Source: Hirschia sp964342355
Lineage (GTDB): Bacteria > Pseudomonadota > Alphaproteobacteria > Caulobacterales > Hyphomonadaceae
DNA: 64,000 nucleotides
Direction: 5' to 3'
Assembly: GCA_964342355.1 (NCBI GenBank)
Contig: CAYFFG010000018.1
Span: 1 to 64,000 of the forward strand
Shown here: positions 16,866 through 23,997 of the stretch, one piece after another
How the letters are laid out: every line of letters starts with the position of its first letter
Numbering within the stretch: the stretch's first letter is position 1
The notes under the pieces: model-generated
What the model saw: only the letters and a program-made list of their open reading frames with translations
The model's database searches: none
Told to the model about the DNA's origin: nothing
Translations under genes and position numbers: made by a program

Positions 16866-18266
16866 ATGGAACCGATTGAAATTGGACTGGCGGTATCCGC
16901 CGGAATGTTGCTCCTTGTTATTGCAGGGATGCGCGTCGCTTTCGCGGCTGGCCTCGCAGGGCTGGTCGGGTTGATCTGGATTTTTTGGGCACGCTTTGGC
17001 TATGCACCTGAACAGTTTGGCAAAGCGCTTACGATCTCTCTGAAGACCGCGGGGCAGGTGCCGCACTCAAAAGTTGCAAGCCAAGCTCTATCATTGATCC
17101 CGACCTTCATCCTCATTGGCTACTTGGCCTATTACGCTGGCTTGACCCGCGCGATTTTCGAATTGGCAAAACGCTGGGTTGGCTGGCTGCCAGGCGGTTT
17201 GGCCGTCTCGACTGTCTTTGCAACAGCTGGTTTTGCTGCGGTGTCTGGCGCATCGGTTGCGACCTCTGCGGTTTTTGCGCGTATCGCGATCCCTGAAATG
17301 CTGAAGCTGGGCTATGACAAGCGCTTTGCGGCGGGTGTTGTTGCTGCGGGTGGTACCTTGGCAAGCTTGATCCCGCCATCGGCCATCTTGGTGATCTATG
17401 CCATCATCGTGGAACAAGACGTTGGTAAGCTGCTTTTGGCGGGCTTTATCCCGGGGGCTTTCTCGGCTGTGGTTTATGGTGCGCTGATCGTCGGCATGGC
17501 TTTGACCTTCCGCAATTTTGGCCCACCGGTAAAAGGCTTTACATGGCGCGAGCGTTTTGAAGCCGTGCCGGCTGCGTTCCCGATTTTCTTTGTGATCGGT
17601 ATTATCATTCTCTTCATCTACAACCCAATCGGCGACAAAGCCTGGGGTACCCCAACTGAGGGCGGCGCGCTGGGTGCGTTTGTTGTCTTCTTGATGGCGC
17701 TTTACCGCAAAATGAGCTGGAGTCAGCTGAAAGACGCGCTTGTGGAAACGGCAAAACTGTCAGCGATGATCTTCACCATCATTTGGGGCGTTTTGATCTA
17801 CGTGCGCTTCCTGGGCTTTGCGGACCTTCCTGGCGCGTTTTCGGACTGGATTTCCGGTTTGCAGCAAGACCCAATGGTGACACTGATCATGATCCTATTG
17901 GCCTATGCGGTGCTTGGCATGTTCATGGACGCAATTGGCATGCTCTTGTTAACCTTGCCGGTGGTCTATCCTGCTGTGATGGCGCTGAATGGTGGCGAAA
18001 CAGTGGCTGCCGCAGACAGTGCCTTTGGCATGAGTGGCCCGATGTGTGCGATCTGGTTCGGTATTTTGGTTGTGAAGATGGCCGAGTTCTGCCTCATCAC
18101 GCCTCCCATCGGATTGAACTGCTTTGTGGTCGCAGGTGTCAGAGATGATATCTCCGTACAAGATGTGTTCCGTGGTGTGACGCCGTTCTTCGTCGCAGAC
18201 GCACTAACAATCGCAGGCCTTGTGATGTTCCCTTGGATCGTGCTCTGGCTACCAAGCCTGACCTAA
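16866..18266 (+). CDS. dctM: TRAP transporter large permease (DctM family)
   Basis: A 466-residue, multi-spanning permease (about 12-13 hydrophobic segments) that forms the transport path of the TRAP system. Family motifs include GGTLASLIPPSAILVIYAIIVEQ and GMFMDAIGMLLLTLPVVYP. ATG 16866 is used; GTG 16854, in frame and overlapping the dctQ stop, is a possible alternative. A GTGAG site lies at the right distance for the ATG. It is transcribed with dctQ. An ETF-QO gene follows after 52 bp. Confidence 0.88.
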   Translation: MEPIEIGLAVSAGMLLLVIAGMRVAFAAGLAGLVGLIWIFWARFGYAPEQFGKALTISLKTAGQVPHSKVASQALSLIPTFILIGYLAYYAGLTRAIFELAKRWVGWLPGGLAVSTVFATAGFAAVSGASVATSAVFARIAIPEMLKLGYDKRFAAGVVAAGGTLASLIPPSAILVIYAIIVEQDVGKLLLAGFIPGAFSAVVYGALIVGMALTFRNFGPPVKGFTWRERFEAVPAAFPIFFVIGIIILFIYNPIGDKAWGTPTEGGALGAFVVFLMALYRKMSWSQLKDALVETAKLSAMIFTIIWGVLIYVRFLGFADLPGAFSDWISGLQQDPMVTLIMILLAYAVLGMFMDAIGMLLLTLPVVYPAVMALNGGETVAAADSAFGMSGPMCAIWFGILVVKMAEFCLITPPIGLNCFVVAGVRDDISVQDVFRGVTPFFVADALTIAGLVMFPWIVLWLPSLT

Positions 18267-18318
18267 CGTTCTGAACACACAGAGTTTGTGAAAGCCCCAC
18301 CTAAGTAAGAAGGAAGCC

Positions 18319-19971
18319 ATGATGGCCGAGATCGAACGCGAAGCGATGGAGTATGACGTCGTCATCGTAGGTGCAGGCCCCGCGGGCCTGTCTGCGGCGA
18401 TCCGCCTGAAGCAACTCGACGCCGATCTGGACGTCGTGGTGCTGGAAAAAGGTTCGGAAGTCGGGGCGCATATCCTCTCGGGTGCCGTGCTGGATACCTG
18501 CGGACTGGACAAGCTGATACCGGACTGGAAAGAGAAAGGCGCGCCGCTAAACACGCCTGTGAAGAAGGACAACTTCCTCATGCTGGGCCAGGCGGGCCAT
18601 ATCCGCATTCCCAACTGGCCGATGCCACCCCTGATGAGCAACCACGGCAAGTACATCGTCTCGATGGGCAATGTCTGCCGCTGGATGGCCGAACAGGCCG
18701 AGGCGCTGGGGGTCGAGATTTTCCCGGGCCTGGCCTGTTCCGAGCTGGTCTATGGCGACAATGGCGAGGTCAAGGGCGTTGTCGCGGGCGTCTTCGGGCT
18801 GGAACCGGACGGTTCGATCGGCGAAGGCACCGAACCAGGCATGGAACTGCATGGCAAGTACGTGTTCCTGAGCGAAGGCGTGCGTGGATCGCTAGCCAAG
18901 GAAGTCATGGCCAAGTACGACCTGCAAACGGGCAAGGAACCGCAGAAGTTCGGCGTTGGCATGAAGGAGATCTGGGAGATCGACCCGGCGAAGCATCGCG
19001 AGGGCACCGTGACCCATACGATGGGCTGGCCGCTGAACTCGAATGCGGGCGGTGGTTCTTTCATCTACCACCTTGAGAACAATCAGGTTTATGTCGGTTT
19101 CGTGGTGCATCTGAATTACAAGAACCCGCATGTGTACCCCTACATGGAGTTCCAGCGGTTCAAGCATCATCCGATGGTCGCGGAGCTGCTGAAGGGCGGC
19201 AAACGTGTGGCTTATGGCGCGCGGGCGATTTCCGAGGGCGGATACCAGTCGATGCCCAAGATGGTGGCGCCGGGCGTGGCGCTGCTGGGCTGTTCGGTGG
19301 GCATGGTCAACGTGCCGCGCATCAAGGGCAACCACAACGCCATGCTGAGCGGCAAGGCGGCGGCGGAAGCGGCGCTTGACGCGATCAAGGATGGCCGTTC
19401 GGGTGACGAGCTGACCGATTATGAAACCGAAGTGCGCACCGGCGCCATCGGTAAAGACCTGAAAAAAGTTCGCAACGTCAAGCCGATGTGGTCGAAGTGG
19501 GGCCTGATGGCGTCGCTGGCACTGGGTGGTTTCGACATGTGGACCAACACGCTGGGCTTTTCGCTGTTTGGAACGCTGAAGCATGGTAAAAACGATGCGG
19601 ATGCGACCGAGGAAGCGTCGAAGCACAAGCCGATTTATTATCCCAAGCCCGATGGCAAGCTGTCGTTTGACCGTCTGACCAACGTCAGCTTCGCGGCGAC
19701 CAACCACGAAGAAAGCCAACCCTGCCACCTGCGTCTTGCGGACGAAAACCTGCCCGTGGCCGTCAACTTGCCGCAATATGCCGAACCGGCTCAGCGCTAT
19801 TGCCCGGCTGGTGTTTACGAAGTGGTCGAGGAAGAAGGCAAGGACCCGCGCTTCGTCATCAACTTCCAGAACTGCGTGCACTGCAAGACCTGCGACATCA
19901 AGGACCCCAGCCAGAACATCAACTGGGTCACTCCGCAGGGCGGCGACGGGCCGAACTATCCGAATATGTGA
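18319..19971 (+). CDS. Electron transfer flavoprotein-ubiquinone oxidoreductase
   Basis: A 550-residue membrane-associated FAD/4Fe-4S enzyme that takes electrons from reduced ETF and gives them to ubiquinone. The FAD-binding site is YDVVIVGAGPAGLSAAIRLK. The iron-sulfur motif near the C-terminus is NCVHCKTCDIKDPSQNI, with a further Cys in QRYCPAGVYE, and GPNYPNM ends the protein as in the family. An AAGAAGGAAGCC site precedes the ATG. By eye its GC content and third-base bias are higher than in the neighbouring catabolic genes and closer to a chromosomal gene, hinting at a separate recruitment. Confidence 0.95.
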   Translation: MMAEIEREAMEYDVVIVGAGPAGLSAAIRLKQLDADLDVVVLEKGSEVGAHILSGAVLDTCGLDKLIPDWKEKGAPLNTPVKKDNFLMLGQAGHIRIPNWPMPPLMSNHGKYIVSMGNVCRWMAEQAEALGVEIFPGLACSELVYGDNGEVKGVVAGVFGLEPDGSIGEGTEPGMELHGKYVFLSEGVRGSLAKEVMAKYDLQTGKEPQKFGVGMKEIWEIDPAKHREGTVTHTMGWPLNSNAGGGSFIYHLENNQVYVGFVVHLNYKNPHVYPYMEFQRFKHHPMVAELLKGGKRVAYGARAISEGGYQSMPKMVAPGVALLGCSVGMVNVPRIKGNHNAMLSGKAAAEAALDAIKDGRSGDELTDYETEVRTGAIGKDLKKVRNVKPMWSKWGLMASLALGGFDMWTNTLGFSLFGTLKHGKNDADATEEASKHKPIYYPKPDGKLSFDRLTNVSFAATNHEESQPCHLRLADENLPVAVNLPQYAEPAQRYCPAGVYEVVEEEGKDPRFVINFQNCVHCKTCDIKDPSQNINWVTPQGGDGPNYPNM

Positions 19972-20128
19972 ACGTTGGCTCGGAACAGGTGATGACGTGG
20001 TTGCTAGTTCGACTAAAAACTTTGGATTGCAGACACAAAGACGCAACGAAAGGCATCGTATTGGCGCGCTTGATATTGTTCTGCCGCAACCCGCCCCATT
20101 ATCCGAACACGGACAAGGACGAGTTGCC

Positions 20129-21019
20129 TTGCATGAAGCAAGTTGGTCACACACATTCAATCAGGCAACACAAAAGGACAATTTACACACCTTTACACCA
20201 TCAGTTTTCGAGGCCCATGACCTTACTGCCCAGTTAGCTTTCTGGATCTGCAATGGGTTTCAAGAGAAACTGCAGCGCAATGTTAGTTTGCACGCCAAAA
20301 GTAATCCAAGCCCACTCATTTTGGGAGTATCCGGATCCGTCTCGGTGGGAAAATCAACATTTGCCGAACAGCTGAAATCCTGCCTTTCCAAGCTGCCCCC
20401 AAATCCCTCGGTCGAGATCGTGTCAACGGACGGATTTCTCAAGAACAACTCTGACTTGCAACGGCAAGGCCTCTTTGAGCGAAAAGGTTTCCCTGAAAGC
20501 TATGACCAGAAAAAGGTCGCGGTATTTTTGAACCAGCTGGCGAATGGTCGCCACACCCTATCGATCCCCGAATATTCGCATGTCATTTGTGACGTCCTTC
20601 CAATGCAACGCCATGCAACGGTACCTGACATTCTGATTTTAGAAGGCGTGAACGTCTTGCAGAATCCAAAACTGCTGAAAGAGGGGGGAGCCTCGCAAAG
20701 CTTTGCCAATGTCTTGGATTACTCATTCTATCTGGATGCCCAAGAAGAGGACATTCGGCGATGGTATGTTTCACGGTTTATTCAACTGCGTCGCAATACC
20801 TCTGGTGAGGTCGGATCTGAAGATGGTTCTTCCTGCACAGACTCGTGCACGGGAAGACTGAACCAGGAAGCATTGGACACTTGGTCGCGTGTAAACCTTC
20901 CAAACCTAAAACACCATATCTTCCCAACGCGAATGTCGGCCGATTTGATTTTGAGAAAAAACTCATATCATTGTTTGGTCGAGATTCACCCAAAACTCTC
21001 CGACACTGAATTTGGGTAA
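20129..21019 (+). CDS. coaA: Type I pantothenate kinase-like protein
   Basis: About 296 residues resembling bacterial type I pantothenate kinase, the first enzyme of CoA synthesis. Visible motifs are the P-loop GVSGSVSVGKSTFAEQL, IVSTDGFLKNN, KGFPESYD, IPEYSHVICDVLP, DILILEGVNVLQNP, and the C-terminal NLKHHIFPTRMSADLIL. No ATG fits. TTG 20129 has an AAGGACGAG site seven bases upstream and gives nearly the family length, so I use it with caution. The open frame runs back into the ETF-QO gene. The gene is AT richer than its neighbour. It may support CoA supply for the catabolic pathway, or it may be a decaying copy. Confidence 0.7.
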   Translation: MHEASWSHTFNQATQKDNLHTFTPSVFEAHDLTAQLAFWICNGFQEKLQRNVSLHAKSNPSPLILGVSGSVSVGKSTFAEQLKSCLSKLPPNPSVEIVSTDGFLKNNSDLQRQGLFERKGFPESYDQKKVAVFLNQLANGRHTLSIPEYSHVICDVLPMQRHATVPDILILEGVNVLQNPKLLKEGGASQSFANVLDYSFYLDAQEEDIRRWYVSRFIQLRRNTSGEVGSEDGSSCTDSCTGRLNQEALDTWSRVNLPNLKHHIFPTRMSADLILRKNSYHCLVEIHPKLSDTEFG

Positions 21020-21265
21020 CGAGATGCCAGTGTGCTTCAAAAGTCTCTTCGGTTCGACCCTTTGGCCAGCAGGCTTAATTTGAGCCCCTCACATGCCGCG
21101 ATCTGAAATCGGTGGAGAATACAAAGTTGCTTCCAAAAGTTGAAGAAACGCGAAGTCAACTGCTAAGCGGGCCATCGAACACAGATGCCCAGATAACACC
21201 GCTCTCCTCAAAATGTATAGTATATCGCGTGGCTAAATACTGCGCTTCATGGCCGTTGTTCGGTC

Positions 21266-21478
21266 ATGATGCTACGCGACCGAGTTGCCCTCAACATCCA
21301 GGATTTGCGCCGCGCGCGTGGGCTAAGCCAGGAAGAGCTCGCCCTGCGCGCAGGCGTAAACCGTGGCTACATGGGCAAGCTCGAAAACTCCAAATATGCC
21401 GTTTCGGTCGACATCCTCGAGAAGATCGCCAAGGCCCTTGCAGTCGACCCATCTGCGCTTGTCGCTCCGCGCGACTGA
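21266..21478 (+). CDS. Small XRE/Cro-type HTH regulator
   Basis: A 70-residue protein that is almost entirely an XRE helix-turn-helix (LRRARGLSQEELALRAGVNRGYMGKLENSKYAVSVDILEKI). It is the size of single-domain phage or plasmid repressors. It lies just before the transfer region and may regulate it or its own promoter. The preceding 21020-21265 region contains AT-rich sequence (TATAGTATAT near 21217) that could hold a promoter; nothing else is recognised there. Confidence 0.78.
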   Translation: MMLRDRVALNIQDLRRARGLSQEELALRAGVNRGYMGKLENSKYAVSVDILEKIAKALAVDPSALVAPRD

Positions 21479-21543
21479 CGTCGTCACCTGATTTGATCCA
21501 AACACTCATTTAGTTCGTAAATTATTCACGGGAGTTTACCCCA

Positions 21544-21747
21544 ATGCCCCCTCCTCGCCTCAAAGCACAACCTATAGCCGAAGGCTTTCTTCAAACTTCG
21601 TCTGGACACAAATTGGTCTGGCGCGAATTTCGCTGGAACACCGGCAGGACCGACAGGATGTGGTTTGTCGATCCCGATGTTGTGAACGAGGATCAGATCG
21701 AAATCCGGAAACTCGGCATCGCCAGGGACTCAGCAGGCGAGACCTAG
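21544..21747 (+). CDS. Small hypothetical protein
   Basis: A possible 67-residue protein with a GGGAG site eight bases before its ATG, 65 bp after the HTH gene on the same strand. It has a Trp-rich middle (VWREFRWNTGRTDRMWFVDP) and no membrane segment. Its stop overlaps the end of the convergent exported-protein gene by four bases. I do not recognise a family, and it may not be translated. Confidence 0.4.
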   Translation: MPPPRLKAQPIAEGFLQTSSGHKLVWREFRWNTGRTDRMWFVDPDVVNEDQIEIRKLGIARDSAGET

Positions 21748-22322
21748 TACCGGAACCACTCCGAGTGATCCATGGTGCCTTCGTAATCACCAAATTCGAC
21801 CATCACGGCTCGGTGGGAAAAGCTGTAGCGACCTCCGCTAGTCGGAAACGATATCGACTGTCCGTTTTCGCTGAAAAAATTTGCGGGCCAGGGTACGTGT
21901 GATCCGTAGACGCGCACGTGATACCGGCAATTCCGGTTTTCGTGATCGCAGGATCGCACATACCAATCCCACTGACGGGGATCGTCTCGCGGCTCATAGG
22001 ACCTTCCGTAAAACCAGAGAACCCGTGTTTTTCTAAGCCATGCGTATTCCGGGATGGATATGTCCAACTCCCCTTCCCCACCCGGCCCGCCGAGTTCGAC
22101 CGGGATGGCCGCGAAGGTACAGATGCCGAACGGCGGTCGGACCGGCCAGGGTGTGATGCGGCGAATCATTTCCGCATAGGCGGCGGCACAGACGGCACTC
22201 GACGGAAATCCACCGGCCATACACAGCATGATTGCACAGTCCATGTCATATGCACGGGCAGGTTTTGTGCCAAACGCCCCAAATGTGACAGCGATGATCA
22301 AACTGGCCAGTATCCGACGCAT
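21744..22322 (-). CDS. Exported hypothetical protein at the edge of the virB cluster
   Basis: A 192-residue protein with a signal peptide (MRRILASLIIAVTFGAFG... cleaved after ARA). The mature part begins YDMDCAIMLCMAGGFPS, is Cys rich at first, and then Trp and Tyr rich. ATG 22322 follows TTGGAGACTCTA, which fits a ribosome site. The longer frame starting 12 codons earlier lacks one. It is divergent from the virB operon across 157 bp. Proteins of this type accompany VirB systems on alphaproteobacterial plasmids in my experience, but no function is known to me. Confidence 0.6.
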   Translation of the reverse strand: MRRILASLIIAVTFGAFGTKPARAYDMDCAIMLCMAGGFPSSAVCAAAYAEMIRRITPWPVRPPFGICTFAAIPVELGGPGGEGELDISIPEYAWLRKTRVLWFYGRSYEPRDDPRQWDWYVRSCDHENRNCRYHVRVYGSHVPWPANFFSENGQSISFPTSGGRYSFSHRAVMVEFGDYEGTMDHSEWFRY

Positions 22323-22399
22323 TAGAGTCTCCAATAATTTCTGCAATCTATCATTCACTTAGCAGGTTCTCGGCGGGAATCTACCTTTTTTCTGTTTCA

Positions 22400-22413
22400 T
22401 ACGTTTTATATAT
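22400..22413 (-). promoter_or_regulatory. Promoter-like box shared with the relaxase operon
   Basis: On the minus strand ATATATAAAACGTA includes a TATAAA -10-like element 78 bp before the exported-protein gene. The same 14 bases occur on the minus strand at 39650-39663, before the relaxase operon. On the plus strand TTGACT at 22415-22420 could act as a weak -35 for the virB side. Confidence 0.4.
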
Positions 22414-22479
22414 ATTGACTCTATCTGCGGTTTTCGTGTCATTTGCATGATGTATGAAGGTCTCTCAAAGGGAGAGACC

Positions 22480-22812
22480 ATGCCGATAGCAAGACACCTA
22501 AGCCTGATCACGCTCGATGGAGTGAAGGATCTGATCGCCAGGGACGTTGAGTTCACATGTCGGTACGAGCTCGTGAGAGGCACAGGTGACGGCAAGCCGC
22601 TTTACCATTGCATCTACACGGTCGGGGATGAGGAACTCATCCTGGTCGCGGCAAAGGTGCAAAAGCACGGACCCAAGGTGCGCGAGTTCGCGCTTTGGCC
22701 GGGGCTCGTCAATCACCACGTCAATTTTGGCGATGGCCATCCTGTCAGCATTGATCTCGATATCCGCAACGCCCCGGACGGCGATGGCCGACCTGATGGT
22801 GATAGGGGCTGA
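22480..22812 (+). CDS. Hypothetical protein, first gene of the virB cluster
   Basis: A 110-residue soluble protein with no recognised family. ATG 22480 follows GGGAGAGACC, better placed than the ATG at 22447. It is rich in charged residues and ends in an Asp/Gly/Arg tail (DGDGRPDGDRG). Its last 80 bp overlap the start of the lytic transglycosylase gene in another frame, suggesting coupled translation. It may be a regulatory or accessory transfer protein. Confidence 0.5.
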   Translation: MPIARHLSLITLDGVKDLIARDVEFTCRYELVRGTGDGKPLYHCIYTVGDEELILVAAKVQKHGPKVREFALWPGLVNHHVNFGDGHPVSIDLDIRNAPDGDGRPDGDRG

Positions 22813-23398
22813 CGGCAGCGTCAGAGCTTCCGGCTGGACCTACCACAATCGAACCACTTCTAAACCTGCTGTAACCCGGGCCGAAACAGCTGCTCCAGAA
22901 ACAAATCAAGCGATCCTATCGGCTATTCGTGCGACATCGGAACGACACAACGCGAATCGCACCCTTGCTCTTGTTGGACTGTCAGCCACCGAATGGCATG
23001 TTCTCTTCCAGGCCTTGATCGAGGCCGAGAGCGGCTACGATCCGGTCGCGGTCAGCCCCAAGGGTGCTTACGGGCTTGGCCAGTTGATGCCCGCCACGGC
23101 GCGAAGCCTGGGGGTCGATAGAACAGACCCACACCAAAACCTCGAAGGCGCCGCACGGTACCTGCTGGCGCAACTTGGCGCGTTCCAGGACATTGATCTG
23201 GCGCTGGCCGCTTACAACGCCGGTCCGCACCGCGTGCGCGAGTATGGCGGCGTTCCGCCCTTCAAAGAGACGCGCAATTACATCGCGCGCATTCAACGCA
23301 TCCGCGCGCGTCTTTCCGGGCAACCCGTCGAGCAATCCCTCGTTCGCGTCCCCACCCGTGGAACGACGCGCCCACCGGTCGTGATCGCCCTACACTGA
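22733..23398 (+). CDS. virB1: Lytic transglycosylase, VirB1-like
   Basis: A 221-residue periplasmic enzyme that opens peptidoglycan for the secretion channel. A hydrophobic leader (MAILSALISISATPRTAMA) precedes the SLT domain. The catalytic Glu is in ALIEAESGYDPVAVSPKGAYGLG, followed by QLMPATARSLG and LALAAYNAGPHRV. The start is uncertain because the frame is open upstream; ATG 22733 gives a compact leader and overlaps the preceding gene by 80 bp. It heads the virB genes, the usual virB1 position. Confidence 0.82.
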   Translation: MAILSALISISATPRTAMADLMVIGADGSVRASGWTYHNRTTSKPAVTRAETAAPETNQAILSAIRATSERHNANRTLALVGLSATEWHVLFQALIEAESGYDPVAVSPKGAYGLGQLMPATARSLGVDRTDPHQNLEGAARYLLAQLGAFQDIDLALAAYNAGPHRVREYGGVPPFKETRNYIARIQRIRARLSGQPVEQSLVRVPTRGTTRPPVVIALH

Positions 23399-23420
23399 TA
23401 AATCCCAAAAGGAATTCCGA

Positions 23421-23702
23421 ATGAACAAGTCTCGTCTCCGACACCTATTGCCTACAGGCGCAACCCTGGCGCTCATTGCCAACCCGGCACTCGCGCAAGA
23501 TCTGTCTCCCATTCAGAGCATGCTGGAAACTGTCGAGGCTGCGCTTACCGGTCCGATTGGCATTGCCGTGGCAACGCTCGCCGTCATCGGTACCGGCTTC
23601 ATGTGCATGATGGGCCGCCTGAACTGGGGTTGGTTTGCGTCTGTCATCATCGGCATCGTGCTGATCTTCTCGGCCGGCACCATTGTCGACGGGTTCACTT
23701 AG
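23421..23702 (+). CDS. virB2: VirB2-type pilin
   Basis: A 93-residue conjugative pilin. It has a signal peptide ending ALAQD and two hydrophobic segments (GPIGIAVATLAVIGTGFMCM and FASVIIGIVLIFSAGTIVDG) separated by a short polar loop, the VirB2/TrbC layout. An AAGGAATTCCGA site precedes the ATG. It lies 22 bp after the transglycosylase and 16 bp before virB3. Confidence 0.88.
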   Translation: MNKSRLRHLLPTGATLALIANPALAQDLSPIQSMLETVEAALTGPIGIAVATLAVIGTGFMCMMGRLNWGWFASVIIGIVLIFSAGTIVDGFT

Positions 23703-23718
23703 GGTTGGGTTGGGAGAA

Positions 23719-23997
23719 GTGTCGGAACGATCCCCTCTCTTCCTGGGCCTCGCACGCCCGCCGAAATATCTCGGCCTCCCTGTCGGCTACCTCGTCGTGC
23801 TGGCCATGGGGGTCGTTCTGCCGTTCATCTGGACCAAGTCGCTGGTGTTTTTCCTGATCGGGATCATCGCCTACCCGGTACTCTGGTTTGTCGCCGACAA
23901 GGAGCCGCATTTCTTCGAGGTACTGCGGGTTTCTTACGGCGCCGTGCGGTCCACAAAGAACCGGGCACTGCATGGAGGCGACAGCTTTGGCGCTTGA
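23719..23997 (+). CDS. virB3: VirB3-like inner-membrane protein
   Basis: A 92-residue protein with paired hydrophobic segments (LPVGYLVVLAMGVVLPFIW and SLVFFLIGIIAYPVLWFVAD), typical of VirB3. No ATG is available. GTG 23719 is chosen; the spacing to GGAG is short, so TTG 23683 or TTG 23710 remain possible. The 3' end overlaps virB4 in another frame, which suggests coupling. Confidence 0.8.
   Translation: MSERSPLFLGLARPPKYLGLPVGYLVVLAMGVVLPFIWTKSLVFFLIGIIAYPVLWFVADKEPHFFEVLRVSYGAVRSTKNRALHGGDSFGA

Noticed and set aside
18892..20160. 422-codon minus-strand frame
   Set aside because: Shadow of the ETF-QO gene; Arg/His-rich composition typical of antisense frames.
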